64,000 nt of DNA from Neptunicoccus sediminis (GTDB lineage Bacteria > Pseudomonadota > Alphaproteobacteria > Rhodobacterales > Rhodobacteraceae), in NCBI RefSeq assembly GCF_001719615.1, contig NZ_MDVX01000001.1, forward strand, positions 62,001 through 126,000, in the 5' to 3' direction. A model generated the notes under the pieces. It did not search any database. It saw only the letters and a program-made list of their open reading frames with translations, and was not told where the DNA came from. The position numbers and the translations under genes are program-made. Positions 1 through 9,684 of the stretch are shown here, one piece after another (positions within the stretch are counted from its first letter, which is position 1; each line of letters starts with the position of its first letter).

Positions 1-344
1 ACTTTTACATCCGCCAGAATATCCGGCACGAGGTTATATTTCGCGTCATAGCCCACCAGCCGTGCGTAGCCGTAAACGACCATCTGCCGCACATCCTTGG
101 AGCGCGTGACCATCGTGCGCAGATTGCCACCATGCTGGCCGAACTGCCGCCCCTTCGCGGCGAGATCGACCACCACCGGATTGCGCGGCATTCGCATCTC
201 GATCGGGTCGAGCGCACCGGACCTAACCTCTGTTTCCCAAAAGCCGGTTTCCTGCATCACCACATCTTCCGCCAACGCGGCAAAAGGTGCTGCGGCCAAT
301 GCGGCGACAAGACACAAGGATCTGATAAAAGGCTGCAACATCAT
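1..344 (-). CDS. Peptide ABC transporter substrate-binding protein, N-terminal part (runs off window)
   Basis: The first 114 codons of a periplasmic family 5 solute-binding protein are present; the rest lies beyond base 1. Residues 1 to about 26 form a Sec signal peptide (positive start, hydrophobic core, ALA before the cut). The mature part holds the family pattern GGNLRTMV followed by a GYARLVGYD segment and an LVPDIL segment, as in dipeptide/oligopeptide binders of the YejA/DppA type. The ATG overlaps the TGA of the ATPase gene by 4 nt, so the two are translationally coupled. The protein should deliver peptides to the permeases expected further downstream. Substrate specificity cannot be read from this fragment. 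Confidence 0.85.
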   Translation of the reverse strand, partial: MMLQPFIRSLCLVAALAAAPFAALAEDVVMQETGFWETEVRSGALDPIEMRMPRNPVVVDLAAKGRQFGQHGGNLRTMVTRSKDVRQMVVYGYARLVGYDAKYNLVPDILADVK

Positions 345-2128
345 GGGTTCACCCGGACCATATGGCCCGGCTCCGTCTCGATCAGTGGCGGCAGTGTCGT
401 GCCATGCATGGCAAAAGCTTCGGGCCAGGTATGGGGATCCCCCGCGCCCAGCGCCACTGTTTGAAGGTTGATTTTCTGGGTCACGTCTGCCTCAAGACAG
501 GCGGCGATCAGGGCCTTTGTGTAGGGATGACGGGGTGCCGTGAACAACACATCCGGCGCCGCCTGTTCCACAATCTGCCCCTGCCGCATGACCGCCACTT
601 CATCCGCAATCCGCGCGACAACCGCCAGATCGTGACTGATGAACAAGTAGCTAAGACCGAAATCGTCGCGGATTTCTTCCAGCAGTTCAAGCACTTGCAT
701 CTGCACCGACAGATCGAGCGCGCTGGTGGGTTCGTCACAGACCAGAAGGCTCGGGTTCAGGGCGAGCGCGCGGGCAATGGACAGACGCTGGCGCTGGCCG
801 CCGGAAAATGCATGGGGAAAGCGGCGCAACATGTTCTTGTCCAGCCCGACTTTCTCCAGCAGCTCTGCCGCGCGATCCTTTTGCTCCTTGCGGGTGCCGA
901 TCCCGTGAATTCGCAGGGGTTCGGTCAGAATATCAATGATTTGCATGCGCGGAGACAGGGAGCTGAAAGGGTCCTGAAACACCATCTGTGCCTCACGCTG
1001 GAAGGCACGGCGCTCTGTTGTGTCCAGATGCGCCACATCGACGGGCAAAGCGCCTTTCTCTGCCCAATAGCGGATCGCTCCGCCTTCGTCTGCCGGCGTC
1101 GCGCCCAAGGCGATATTCGCAACGGTAGATTTGCCCGAGCCGCTCTCGCCCACAATGGCAAAAGTCTTGCCCCGCTCCACCGTCAGGCTGACGTTTTGCA
1201 CCGCCTGAACCTCGCGGTTCTTGCCAAAGAAGCTGCCCGCGCGGGAAATGAACGTCTTGTTGATCCCTTCAAGCTGCAGGATCGGGTCCACAACGGGCCG
1301 CGCCGCAGAGGGTTCGGCGCTATGGGGGATGGCAGGGGCCGCCGCCAGCAGCTTTTTTGTGTAACCGTGGGCCGGCGCACCGATCACGATGTCGGTCGGC
1401 CCGCTTTCCATCACGCGCCCTTTGCGCAACACGCAGACCTGATCCGCGATGTTTGCGACTACCCCCAGATCATGGGTGACAAAGATCACCGCCATGCCGG
1501 TTTCCTGTTGCAAGCTTTTAATCAGTTCCAGCACCTGCGCCTGTGTGGTCACATCAAGCGCCGTGGTCGGTTCATCCGCAATCAGCAATTCGGGCCGCGC
1601 AATCATCGCCATCGCAATCATCGCCCGCTGGCGCATGCCACCCGACAGTTCAAACGGATAGGCTTCAAACGCCCGTTTCGGATCCATAAATCCCACACGG
1701 CGGAATTTCTCGATCACTTCGCCTTTTGCGCTGGCACGGGAATGGCCGCGATGCAGGGTCAGAACCTCGGCCACCTGATGACCGATCCGGTGCAGCGGTG
1801 ACAGGCTGTGCATAGGTTCCTGAAAGATCATGGAAATCCGGTCGCCCCGCACATCCCGCAACTGTTTTTCGGACAGGGCGAACAAATCCACTGGTGCAGC
1901 ATCCGCCGGATTGAACACAGCCGTGCCGGAATGGATCACCGCAGAACGGGGCAACACCCGCAGCAAAGAGCGACAGGTGATCGTCTTACCCGATCCGCTC
2001 TCTCCTACCAGAGCAAGCGTTTCGCCCCGATTGATCGAAAACTTTACGTCCGTAATTATCGGGGGATGGTCTCCAAACCCGATCGACAGGTCGTCAACCT
2101 GCAAGAGCGGCGCGGTCTCGGCGTTCAT
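341..2128 (-). CDS. Peptide ABC transporter, dual ATP-binding protein (YejF/GsiA type)
   Basis: This is a 595-residue fused ATPase with two complete nucleotide-binding domains. Domain 1 has Walker A GESGSGKT near residue 42, signature LSGGMRQR and Walker [13 protein letters not shown]. Domain 2 has a second GESGSGKS near residue 325, signature FSGGQRQR and [12 protein letters not shown]. Each is followed by the oligopeptide-type C-terminal segment ([16 protein letters not shown]). It powers uptake of peptides or similar solutes at the inner membrane with the substrate-binding protein encoded directly downstream. I chose the ATG at 2128 because the protein begins naturally at MNAETAPLL; an in-frame ATG at 2149 is an alternative. 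It is the first gene of its operon in this direction. Confidence 0.92.
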   Translation of the reverse strand: MNAETAPLLQVDDLSIGFGDHPPIITDVKFSINRGETLALVGESGSGKTITCRSLLRVLPRSAVIHSGTAVFNPADAAPVDLFALSEKQLRDVRGDRISMIFQEPMHSLSPLHRIGHQVAEVLTLHRGHSRASAKGEVIEKFRRVGFMDPKRAFEAYPFELSGGMRQRAMIAMAMIARPELLIADEPTTALDVTTQAQVLELIKSLQQETGMAVIFVTHDLGVVANIADQVCVLRKGRVMESGPTDIVIGAPAHGYTKKLLAAAPAIPHSAEPSAARPVVDPILQLEGINKTFISRAGSFFGKNREVQAVQNVSLTVERGKTFAIVGESGSGKSTVANIALGATPADEGGAIRYWAEKGALPVDVAHLDTTERRAFQREAQMVFQDPFSSLSPRMQIIDILTEPLRIHGIGTRKEQKDRAAELLEKVGLDKNMLRRFPHAFSGGQRQRLSIARALALNPSLLVCDEPTSALDLSVQMQVLELLEEIRDDFGLSYLFISHDLAVVARIADEVAVMRQGQIVEQAAPDVLFTAPRHPYTKALIAACLEADVTQKINLQTVALGAGDPHTWPEAFAMHGTTLPPLIETEPGHMVRVNP

Positions 2129-2215
2129 TCTGATGTCCCGTTTGTTCATGGCCTCTTTCAAGGCCGCAGCACCAGTTAACGCGCGGTGCAAGAAAAAAAC
2201 AAGGACTGCGGTGGG

Positions 2216-3493
2216 TTACAGACGCAAATCGACGGCTGATTTGGGCAAAATATGCTTTAGATCGTAGATGACGCTGGGAGACGCACAAAGACCGTTGATC
2301 CTTGCGGGATCGTCTTTGGCAAAAACATCATGGGCTACCGCCAGAACAATCGCGTCATAGCGGCCCTGATCCGGTGTTTCCACCAGATCAATACCATAGA
2401 TCTCTCGGGCCTGTTCGGGATCAGCCCAAGGGTCATGCACATGCACCGTTACCCCGTAATCCTGAAGCTCTGCCACCACATCCACCACGCGGGTGTTGCG
2501 CAGATCCGGACAGTTTTCCTTGAACGTCAGCCCCATCACAAGGATCTCGGCCCCTTCAATCGCGACACCTTTGCGGATCATCGCCTTGATCAGTTCAGAG
2601 GCCACAACCTTGCCCATCGCGTCATTGATCCGGCGCCCTGCCAGAATGACTTCGGGATTATACCCGACCGCCTGCGCCTTATGGGTCAGGTAATAGGGAT
2701 CGACCCCGATGCAATGCCCGCCCACCAAACCGGGTTTGAAGGGCAGGAAATTCCACTTGGTGCCTGCCGCCTCCAGCACGTCGGCGGTATCAATTCCCAA
2801 GCGGTGAAAGATCATCGCCAGTTCGTTAACCAGCGCGATATTGAGGTCGCGTTGGGTGTTTTCAATCACCTTGGCAGCTTCGGCCACGGCGATGGACGGG
2901 GCTTTGTGGGTGCCCGCAGGCACAATCGCGGCATAGAGGCTGTCAATAAAATCCGCAGCCTCCGGCGTGCTGCCGGAGGTGACTTTGATGATCGTTGGCA
3001 AACGGCTCTGCATGTCACCGGGGTTGATCCGCTCCGGACTGTAACCGACAAAGAAATCGCGGTTAAACACCAGCCCTGACGCCGCTTCGATTACCGGAAC
3101 GCAGTCTTCTTCGGTGGCGCCGGGATAAACCGTGCTTTCAAAGATCACCACATCGCCTTTTGACAGGACATCGCCCACAGACCGGCTCGCCGCCAGCAAG
3201 GGGCCGAGATCGGGGCGTTTATGGGCATCCACAGGGGTTGGAACCGTCACCACGTAGACGTTGCAATCGCGGATTTCTTCCACCGCATCGACAAATTGCA
3301 GGTGCTGTGCCTGCGCCATTTCATCCGGCGTGACCTCGCGGGTGAAATCCTCGCCCTTGCGCAGGCTGGCGATCCGTCCGGCGTTCAGGTCAAACCCGAC
3401 CGTCGGAAACAGGCGTCCGAACTCCACCGCCAGCGGCAACCCGACATAGCCAAGACCGATCACGGCGATTCGGGCTGATTTCATATCCAACAT
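2216..3493 (-). CDS. Nucleotide-sugar dehydrogenase, TviB/WbpO-like (UDP-HexNAc 6-dehydrogenase)
   Basis: This 425-residue cytosolic enzyme is predicted to oxidise C6 of a UDP-sugar with two NAD+ to give the uronic acid. The N-terminal Rossmann motif [10 protein letters not shown] is at residues 13-22 and the catalytic cysteine is C261 in [11 protein letters not shown]. The [11 protein letters not shown] form, rather than the GGSCFPKD form of UDP-glucose dehydrogenase, places it with TviB/WbpO/WecC enzymes acting on UDP-N-acetyl hexosamines. The start is supported by AAGGAAG about 8 nt upstream. It lies just downstream of the glucuronate epimerase and close to ugd, so this is a supply locus for acidic surface sugars. 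The exact substrate (GalNAc, GlcNAc or ManNAc) is inferred only at family level. Confidence 0.88.
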   Translation of the reverse strand: MLDMKSARIAVIGLGYVGLPLAVEFGRLFPTVGFDLNAGRIASLRKGEDFTREVTPDEMAQAQHLQFVDAVEEIRDCNVYVVTVPTPVDAHKRPDLGPLLAASRSVGDVLSKGDVVIFESTVYPGATEEDCVPVIEAASGLVFNRDFFVGYSPERINPGDMQSRLPTIIKVTSGSTPEAADFIDSLYAAIVPAGTHKAPSIAVAEAAKVIENTQRDLNIALVNELAMIFHRLGIDTADVLEAAGTKWNFLPFKPGLVGGHCIGVDPYYLTHKAQAVGYNPEVILAGRRINDAMGKVVASELIKAMIRKGVAIEGAEILVMGLTFKENCPDLRNTRVVDVVAELQDYGVTVHVHDPWADPEQAREIYGIDLVETPDQGRYDAIVLAVAHDVFAKDDPARINGLCASPSVIYDLKHILPKSAVDLRL

Positions 3494-3514
3494 GGCAATG
3501 CTTCCTTCTGTGCA

Positions 3515-4534
3515 TCACACAGAATAATAGTCCCGATACCAATCGACAAAGGCACGCACGCCATCGTGAACATCTGTTTCAGGCGTATAGCCCACAAGTT
3601 GTTTCAACAATTCGCAATCTGCCCAGGTTGCAGGCACATCGCCTGGCTGCATATCCATGTAATTCCGCTCGATCTTTTGACCAATGGCCTGTTCGATCTC
3701 TTCCACGAAATCCAACAGACGCACCTTGTCCGAATTGCCGATGTTAACCACACGGAACGGCGCAGCGGGCGACAGGCTGTCGTTTTCCAGAGGCGTCCAG
3801 TTCTCACGTTCCGCCACCCGCGGGGGCGGTGCCTCTACCAGCAGGCTGATGGCGCGGACGAGATCGGTTACATAGGTGAAATCCCGCTCCATATCGCCGT
3901 GGTTGTAGACATCAATCGGATCACCGTTCAGACCGGCCTTCACAAATTTGAACAGCGCCATATCGGGACGCCCCCAAGGGCCGTAAACCGTAAAGAAACG
4001 GAACATGGTTGTGGGCAGTTTCCACAGATGGGCATAGGAATGCCCCATGTTTTCATTGGCCTTTTTCGTCGCCGCATAAAGCGTCATCTGCGTATCGGTC
4101 TTTTCAACCTCGGTGAAAGGCATCACCTCATTCGCGCCATAAACGCTGGAGGTGGAGGCCATCAGCAAATGGTCCACCGCCAGTTCGCGGGCCAGTTCCA
4201 TGATGTTAAAGGTGCCAACGAGATTGGTTTCGATATAGGCGCGGGGGTTTTCAATGGAATACCGCACGCCGGCTTGGGCCGCGAGATGGACGATCACATC
4301 CGGCGCAAATTCCATCACCGGCGCCTGCAATTCCCCAAAATCGCGGATGTCCACTTCAAGGGCGCTGAAGCCTTCGTTCTGGGACAACATCCCGTGGCGG
4401 CGACGCTTGAGGTTCACGTCATAATAATCGGTCATCGCATCGACGCCCAGCACCTGCCAGCCCCGGTCCAGCATGACCTGTGCCAGATGAAAGCCTATGA
4501 ACCCTGCGCTGCCCGTAATCAGAATTTTTGCCAT
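3515..4534 (-). CDS. UDP-glucuronate 4-epimerase-like NAD-dependent epimerase
   Basis: This is an extended short-chain dehydrogenase of 339 residues. It has the NAD-binding motif GSAGFIG at residues 8-14, the SSVYG segment near 130 and the catalytic Y153-x3-K157 pair. Length, the DYYDVNLKRRR segment near 37 and the FFTVYGPWGRPDMA segment match the LpsL/CapI group, which interconverts UDP-glucuronate and UDP-galacturonate. The start at MAKILITG has AAGGG 7 nt upstream; a longer frame to 4561 lacks support. It is divergent from ugd, whose product is its expected substrate, and 21 nt upstream of the TviB-like dehydrogenase on the same strand. The three genes probably feed an acidic exopolysaccharide or LPS. 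A plain UDP-glucose 4-epimerase is less likely. Confidence 0.87.
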   Translation of the reverse strand: MAKILITGSAGFIGFHLAQVMLDRGWQVLGVDAMTDYYDVNLKRRRHGMLSQNEGFSALEVDIRDFGELQAPVMEFAPDVIVHLAAQAGVRYSIENPRAYIETNLVGTFNIMELARELAVDHLLMASTSSVYGANEVMPFTEVEKTDTQMTLYAATKKANENMGHSYAHLWKLPTTMFRFFTVYGPWGRPDMALFKFVKAGLNGDPIDVYNHGDMERDFTYVTDLVRAISLLVEAPPPRVAERENWTPLENDSLSPAAPFRVVNIGNSDKVRLLDFVEEIEQAIGQKIERNYMDMQPGDVPATWADCELLKQLVGYTPETDVHDGVRAFVDWYRDYYSV

Positions 4535-4604
4535 GGTTTGCCCTTTTGCAGAAACACCCAAGCCTTAACTGCCATAGGCGCCTACTGCAATCAGGCTAAT
4601 TCGC

Positions 4605-4632
4605 TTGAAACAACCCCTGATTTCGCTAGAAC
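4605..4632 (+). promoter_or_regulatory. Possible sigma-70 promoter of ugd
   Basis: TTGAAA (4605-4610) and TAGAAC (4627-4632) are separated by 16 nt and lie 44 nt before the ugd start codon in the divergent gap between the epimerase and ugd. This is a match to a consensus only; no start site is known. Confidence 0.35.
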
Positions 4633-4675
4633 CACCGCTTATCAGGAACGTCATCTTCCAGCAAAAGGCTTTAAT

Positions 4676-5977
4676 ATGCAGTTAACTATGATTGGCACCG
4701 GTTATGTGGGGCTCGTTTCAGGGGTTTGTTTTTCCGACTTTGGCCACGATGTAATTTGCGTCGATAAACTACCCGAGAAAATTGAAGCTCTGGAAAATGG
4801 CATTGTTCCGATTTTTGAGCCCGGACTGGATGATCTGATGGCGCGTAATGTGGCGGCGGGTCGTCTCGGGTTTACACTCGATTTCGCAGACGCCGTTGCC
4901 AAAGCCGATGCCGTGTTTATCGGTGTTGGCACCCCGACACGCCGCGGCGATGGCCATGCGGACCTGACCTATGTTTATGAAGCAGCCCGCGAAATCGCCC
5001 GCGCCATAGACGGCTATACGGTTGTTGTCACCAAATCCACTGTTCCGGTCGGCACCAACCGCCGGATCGAAGAGATCATCCGCGAAGAAAATCCGGATGC
5101 GGATTTTGATGTGGCGTCCAATCCCGAATTCCTGCGGGAAGGTGCCGCGATTGAGGATTTCATGCGTCCCGACCGCGTTGTGGTTGGTGTGGAATCCGAC
5201 AGAGCCCGTGACGTTATGGCGAAAATCTACCGTCCTCTGGCCGTTCGCGAGGCGCCAATCGTCTACACCGGATTGGAATCCGCCGAGATGATCAAATACG
5301 CTGCCAACGCTTTTCTGGCCACCAAGATCACCTTTATCAACGAAATTGCCGCCCTGTGCGAAAAGGTCGGTGCGGATGTGAAATCCGTTGCCAAAGGCAT
5401 GGGCATGGACAACCGGATCGGCTCCAAATTCCTGAACGCCGGTCCCGGCTATGGCGGTTCCTGCTTTCCAAAAGACACCAAGGCGCTGGCACGGATCGGT
5501 CAGGAATATGCCAGCCCGATGGAGATCGTTGAGTCCGTGATCGACATCAACGAAGCCACCAAGCGGCGGATGATCGACAAGATCATGGAGCTTTGCGACG
5601 ACATTGTGAACGGCAAGAAGATCGCTGTTCTGGGTGTGACCTTCAAACCGAACACCGACGATATGCGCGACAGCCCGTCCCTGACGATTGTGCCCGCACT
5701 GGTCGGCGCCGGTGCAAATGTGCATGTGGTTGATCCCCAAGGTTATAAGGAAGGCAAAGACCTGCTACCCGGCGTGACGTGGGAAGAAGATGCCTATGCT
5801 GCAATGAAAGATGCAGAAGCGGTTATCCTGATGACCGAATGGAACGAATTCCGCGCACTTGATCTGGACCGTGTGGTCAGCATCATGAAGACGCCGAAAA
5901 TGGCCGACCTGCGCAATGTCTATGATCCGGCCGAGGCTGCAAACCACGGCCTGACCTACGTAAGCGTCGGACGTTAA
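4676..5977 (+). CDS. ugd: UDP-glucose 6-dehydrogenase
   Basis: This 433-residue enzyme oxidises UDP-glucose to UDP-glucuronate with two NAD+ in the cytosol. It opens with the Rossmann motif GTGYVGLVSG (residues 7-16), has the KSTVPVGT segment at 120-127 and the catalytic cysteine C263 in the diagnostic GPGYGGSCFPKD motif. The C-terminal UDP-binding domain contains GVTFKPNTDDMRDSPS. AAAGG lies upstream of the ATG at 4676; the open frame extends much further upstream but without a start signal. Its product feeds the divergent UDP-glucuronate 4-epimerase. A strong intrinsic terminator follows 40 nt downstream, so the gene is probably transcribed alone. Confidence 0.95.
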   Translation: MQLTMIGTGYVGLVSGVCFSDFGHDVICVDKLPEKIEALENGIVPIFEPGLDDLMARNVAAGRLGFTLDFADAVAKADAVFIGVGTPTRRGDGHADLTYVYEAAREIARAIDGYTVVVTKSTVPVGTNRRIEEIIREENPDADFDVASNPEFLREGAAIEDFMRPDRVVVGVESDRARDVMAKIYRPLAVREAPIVYTGLESAEMIKYAANAFLATKITFINEIAALCEKVGADVKSVAKGMGMDNRIGSKFLNAGPGYGGSCFPKDTKALARIGQEYASPMEIVESVIDINEATKRRMIDKIMELCDDIVNGKKIAVLGVTFKPNTDDMRDSPSLTIVPALVGAGANVHVVDPQGYKEGKDLLPGVTWEEDAYAAMKDAEAVILMTEWNEFRALDLDRVVSIMKTPKMADLRNVYDPAEAANHGLTYVSVGR

Positions 5978-6017
5978 ACGGCGGTCTTTGGTGAAACCGT
6001 TACGCGGCCATGCTATC

Positions 6018-6050
6018 GGGGGACAGGCTGTTCGGCCTGCCCCCGTTTTT
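6018..6050 (+). terminator. Intrinsic terminator of ugd
   Basis: The hairpin has arms GGGGG-a-CAGGC and GCCTG-CCCCC (one bulged A), loop TGTTCG, and is followed by GTTTTT. It sits between ugd and the chromate transporter. Confidence 0.85.
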
Positions 6051-6063
6051 GTATCGAGATAGC

Positions 6064-7278
6064 ATGACAGACGCACCGCCACCCCCCTTTCCAAAGCCCG
6101 CTGACGGCAATGCCGGTGAAGTGTTTGCGGTGTTCTTGAAACTTGGCCTGACCTCTTTTGGCGGGCCAATTGCCCATCTGGGGTATTTCCGTGACGAGTT
6201 GGTTACGCGGCGACAGTGGCTGACAGATGCGGATTACGCGGATCTGGTGGCGCTCTGCCAGTTCCTGCCCGGCCCTGCCTCCAGTCAGGTCGGCTTTGCC
6301 TTGGGTCTTATGCGGGCAGGATGGGCCGGAGCCTTTGCGGCCTTCGCCAGCTTCACCTTTCCATCGGTTTTTATCCTCTTCGCCTTCGCGCTGGGCGCTA
6401 CCGCCGTTTCCGGCCCGATCGGAAGTGGCGCATTGCACGGCTTGAAAATCGTCGCCGTGGCCATCGTCGCGCAGGCAGTCTGGGGCATGGCCCGCACGCT
6501 TTGTCCGGATCGCACCCGTGCCACTATTGCTGCGGGTGCAATCGGTATCCTCGCCCTGTTCTCCGGCGCGACCGCCATGGTCGCCGCCATCCTGTTTGGC
6601 GCGGTAGCAGGGCGCCTGTTCTGCCACGGCACGGCACGTTATGCGCCCGCGCCGCCCCTGCCGGTTTCGCGCACCGCAGCAGCATTTTGCCTGATCCTAG
6701 CTGTCGGGTTGCTGGCTCTGCTCCCCCTGCTCGCCCCGTTTTCCCCAAGCCTGAGTGTCTTTGACAGTTTCTACCGTTCTGGTTCCTTGGTGTTCGGCGG
6801 CGGCCATGTGGTGCTGCCCCTGCTGGAAGCCGAAGTGGTGCAAAGCGGACAGGTTTCGGCGGATGCGTTTCTGGCAGGCTATGGCGCAGCGCAGGCTGTG
6901 CCCGGTCCGCTGTTCACCTTTGCGGCCTATCTCGGCGCTGTACTTGACAGCGAACCAAACGGCATAACCGGCGCAACACTGGCGCAAACTGCGCTGTTTT
7001 TGCCCGGATTTCTCCTACTGACAGGTGTGCTCCCCTTCTGGCAGAGCCTGCGGAACACCCCAAGCGTGCAAAGCCTGATGCAAGGGGCGAACGCAGCGGT
7101 GGTCGGTATATTGGGGGCCGCACTTTATTCACCTGTTTTTACCAGCGCCATCGGCGGAATGCCGGATTTGGCGCTGGCGGTCGGCTGCTTCGTTCTGCTG
7201 ATGGCCTGGAAGACACCGCCTTGGGCCGTTGTAATGCTTGCGGCCGGTGGTGGTGTGCTTCTTAACCTCGCGGGCTAA
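6064..7278 (+). CDS. chrA: Chromate transporter, ChrA family
   Basis: This 404-residue polytopic inner-membrane protein carries the two repeated CHR domains of long-chain ChrA proteins. The first repeat has TSFGGPIAHLGYFRDELV near residue 31 with QFLPGPASSQ further on; the second has FGGGHVVLPLLEAE and QAVPGPLFTFA. These are the pore-lining motifs known from chromate efflux carriers, which exchange chromate against sulfate. The start at MTDAPPPPF has a weak GAGAT upstream; a longer frame begins at 6010 inside the ugd terminator and is rejected. It is a lone gene, convergent with the methyltransferase. Substrate assignment rests on the family only. Confidence 0.9.
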   Translation: MTDAPPPPFPKPADGNAGEVFAVFLKLGLTSFGGPIAHLGYFRDELVTRRQWLTDADYADLVALCQFLPGPASSQVGFALGLMRAGWAGAFAAFASFTFPSVFILFAFALGATAVSGPIGSGALHGLKIVAVAIVAQAVWGMARTLCPDRTRATIAAGAIGILALFSGATAMVAAILFGAVAGRLFCHGTARYAPAPPLPVSRTAAAFCLILAVGLLALLPLLAPFSPSLSVFDSFYRSGSLVFGGGHVVLPLLEAEVVQSGQVSADAFLAGYGAAQAVPGPLFTFAAYLGAVLDSEPNGITGATLAQTALFLPGFLLLTGVLPFWQSLRNTPSVQSLMQGANAAVVGILGAALYSPVFTSAIGGMPDLALAVGCFVLLMAWKTPPWAVVMLAAGGGVLLNLAG

Positions 7279-7283
7279 CCTGT

Positions 7284-7760
7284 TCAGGTGCGGTAAAAAT
7301 AATACCTGTCCGGCGCGATATGATCCGGCCCTTGCACCTGATCGAACCCCTCCAGCGGCTGACCTGAAACGATCATCCCGCCCCGCACCATAATCTTGGC
7401 AATCAACGGGCTGAGCCGCGCGGCCTCGGCCACGTCTTCCTCTTTCACGCCATAGCCGAAGTCATAATGGGCGAGCACGATTCTCGCGTCCATCTCTGCC
7501 AGTCGTGCGAGCCCTTCCTCGGCCTCGCCTTGCAGGAAGTCCAGTTCCGGTGGCACACAGGAGGGATGACACTGCAACACGCGGTCCATCACCCAAATGC
7601 GCCGGTCCGGCATGATTTCGCGCATATGGTCATAGGTGCGCCCGTTGCCAAGCCCCATGTCCAGCCCGTCACCGGCATGGCTTTCCACCAGTTTCGCAGC
7701 CCAGTTCAATCCGTCCCGCTGGGCTGTAAACCGCCGCAGCATGCTGTCTAATCTGCTCAT
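7284..7760 (-). CDS. SAM-dependent methyltransferase, last gene of glycan operon
   Basis: This is a small class I methyltransferase-like protein of 158 residues. The SAM-binding motif I is GLDMGLGNGRTYDHM near residue 33, followed by an acidic strand end (WVMDR) and a later VLAHYDFGYG segment. GAGGTAGAG lies just before the ATG at 7760, and its start is 4 nt after the stop of the deacetylase gene, so it is the distal gene of the seven-gene operon reaching back to 13785. It may methylate a sugar or lipid made by that operon; this is inferred from position only. The protein is short for a stand-alone methyltransferase, so a binding role is possible. Confidence 0.75.
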   Translation of the reverse strand: MSRLDSMLRRFTAQRDGLNWAAKLVESHAGDGLDMGLGNGRTYDHMREIMPDRRIWVMDRVLQCHPSCVPPELDFLQGEAEEGLARLAEMDARIVLAHYDFGYGVKEEDVAEAARLSPLIAKIMVRGGMIVSGQPLEGFDQVQGPDHIAPDRYYFYRT

Positions 7761-7764
7761 CTCT

Positions 7765-8526
7765 CTACCTCTTTGCCATGTCTTGCGCGGACCATAAATC
7801 AACTGGCCCGCCTTTGAATTTTTTCAGGAGTTCTTCGGAAAATGCCCAGATATCCGCATCATGGGCCTTATGATGTGTCAGATAACCGTAAGGCTCTGAA
7901 TTGTCGGCCTGACCCAGTCGCCGCGCTGTTAGTTGTTCAACCATACGCGCAACGATTCGGGACGGCTCATCGAGTGAGCGGCTGCCCCGCCAGTTTATCG
8001 GGTCCACATGGGTGTTGATCTGCTCCATCCCGCGCTTTGACCAGCGGTTCCGGCGCGGGCCATATGTGGAAAATCCTTTGTAGCCAAGAGTCTTCAGCTT
8101 GAACTTGTGGTCATTGCCAAAGCGGTTCCACGGGGGGACAAACATCGGCACAAAATTTGCTCCGAAGCCCTCCTCCATCAACCGTAGCCCCTCTTGCAGC
8201 TCTCGCGTGACCGCATCATCCTCCCGATCCGAGGCAAATTCGCATTTCTTCACACCTGCAGGCGTGTGATCCTGATGGGCATAGCCGTGCGTGACAGGCA
8301 GCAGGTTATTGTGATTTGCCACATAAGATGGCAGATCAGGCTGCAATTTGCTTGGAATAACAGCCAGATAGACATCCACCCCGGTCTGTTCGGACAGGGC
8401 GTTCAGCTGCGCTAGCTCCGGTGTGACATGATAGGCGTCATCGTCGCGCCACCAGAACGGCAGACGCAGATCAGCGGCACGCCACGCGTCAAATTCAGTG
8501 TCTAATGGCGCCCATATGTCACTCAT
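7765..8526 (-). CDS. Polysaccharide deacetylase family protein
   Basis: This 253-residue protein has the NodB-type metal-site elements: an acidic cluster in WWRDDDAYH near residue 25 and a histidine pair in THGYAHQDH near residue 80, followed by the VPPWNRFG segment that matches family motif 3 (PxWNR). Such enzymes remove N- or O-acetyl groups from sugars with a bound metal. There is no signal peptide, so it probably acts in the cytosol, possibly on a lipid-linked or nucleotide-linked glycan. The start overlaps the stop of the upstream glycosyltransferase by 8 nt; frames extending to 8820 are shadows of that gene. The substrate is unknown. Confidence 0.82.
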   Translation of the reverse strand: MSDIWAPLDTEFDAWRAADLRLPFWWRDDDAYHVTPELAQLNALSEQTGVDVYLAVIPSKLQPDLPSYVANHNNLLPVTHGYAHQDHTPAGVKKCEFASDREDDAVTRELQEGLRLMEEGFGANFVPMFVPPWNRFGNDHKFKLKTLGYKGFSTYGPRRNRWSKRGMEQINTHVDPINWRGSRSLDEPSRIVARMVEQLTARRLGQADNSEPYGYLTHHKAHDADIWAFSEELLKKFKGGPVDLWSAQDMAKR

Positions 8527-9682
8527 GCGCTTTGCTCCTGACCTTTTGTTTCTCGTAGAACTGCTCCACGATTTCAACAGCTTGTGTTGCGCCCTGAAAC
8601 TGCTTGGGATCCAGCGGCTGGACCTCTGCCCCTGACAGGTCTTGCACCGCTGCGACCAGCACCTCGGGCGTGGCATCTGCTGCGCGGACGACGGTAAATC
8701 CGGTCTGTTTTGCAAGGCTCTCCGCCCGCAGGGTCTGTTCCACCTCGCCGCCCGCATCAAACGGTACGAACACTGCAGGGATGCGGGATTGCAACAGGTC
8801 CATGGCTGTGTTGTAGCCACACATGCACACCGCGATTTTTGCGCCTGTCAGCATCTGGCGAAAATCGGGCCGGGTCGGTTCGACAATCACGTTGCTGCCC
8901 TGCACCATATCTTGCAAGTCACGGATAACCCGCTCTTTATCTGCCCCGCCAACCAGCAAACGCCAGCGGTTTTCAGGGTCTAACGCCGCCGCCTTCACCG
9001 CCGCTTCAAACAGGTTCTGACCTACCGAGCCTCCGCCGGCTGTCACCAGAACCTCGCCCGCGCCTGTGCCGTTTGGATGCCCGCCGGCAGCAGGGGGCGC
9101 GACATATCCGGTATATTGCAACTTGTCCGCAAGCATCGCCCCCACCGGCCAGCTTGCCTCCAGCGGGGTGATTTCTGCATCCGAATGCACCAGAACACCG
9201 TCGTAATAGACGGCCGCAACCGCCTCTGTTTCCAACGCTTTTTGCGGCTTGGAGGGCGGCGCGAGAATATCGCGGATGGAACTGAACACCAGCGGCGGGT
9301 CGGTAGCCTCTTGCGCGCGGTTCAAGAGGGCCTGAAACTCCCCCTTCAGAACACGCCGCCCGAAGGGGTAAAGTTCGGTGATGATCACATCCGGTTCAAT
9401 CTGTTCAAGACAGAACAAAAGCGCTGCCTTGCGTCTGGCAAGGTAATCTCCATCGGCCACCGCGCCCTGTTCGGTCAGAAGCGTGGTAAAATTGACACCG
9501 TCGGATTTCACCGGCGGGAGCTGGTGCAGGGTAATGCCGTCTTCAGAGAGGTTTTCCACCGGAACACCGCCGGACACCACATGGGTGTCATGTCCATTTC
9601 CGCCAAACGCGCGGCCCAAAGTAAGCGCACGGCTCAGATGGCCGGTGCCAAGAAGATGGGTCACAAGGATCATCACACGCAT
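8519..9682 (-). CDS. Glycosyltransferase, COG4671/MurG-like fold
   Basis: This is a 387-residue GT-B fold protein. The N-terminal loop THLLGTGHLSRA (residues 8-19) is the acceptor-side glycine loop of MurG-like enzymes, and the C-terminal half has the TAGGGSVGQN nucleotide-sugar loop and the CMCGYNTAMDLL acceptor segment. The related gene at the head of the operon (12562-13785) has the matching MGGYNTFCEIL, so the two are likely paralogues. The start is at 9682, 2 nt after the histidine phosphatase stop; a longer frame to 9949 is not supported. It should transfer a sugar from a UDP donor at the cytosolic membrane face; donor and acceptor are unknown. Confidence 0.8.
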   Translation of the reverse strand: MRVMILVTHLLGTGHLSRALTLGRAFGGNGHDTHVVSGGVPVENLSEDGITLHQLPPVKSDGVNFTTLLTEQGAVADGDYLARRKAALLFCLEQIEPDVIITELYPFGRRVLKGEFQALLNRAQEATDPPLVFSSIRDILAPPSKPQKALETEAVAAVYYDGVLVHSDAEITPLEASWPVGAMLADKLQYTGYVAPPAAGGHPNGTGAGEVLVTAGGGSVGQNLFEAAVKAAALDPENRWRLLVGGADKERVIRDLQDMVQGSNVIVEPTRPDFRQMLTGAKIAVCMCGYNTAMDLLQSRIPAVFVPFDAGGEVEQTLRAESLAKQTGFTVVRAADATPEVLVAAVQDLSGAEVQPLDPKQFQGATQAVEIVEQFYEKQKVRSKAHE

Positions 9683-9684
9683 GG

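Noticed and set aside
362-1801. 479-residue plus-strand frame opposite the ABC ATPase
   Set aside because: It is a shadow of the ATPase gene; the ATPase strand has all motifs and this one has none.
3566-4675. N-terminal extension of ugd in frame to 3566
   Set aside because: It runs through the opposite-strand epimerase gene and lacks a start signal; the Ugd family begins at the ATG at 4676.
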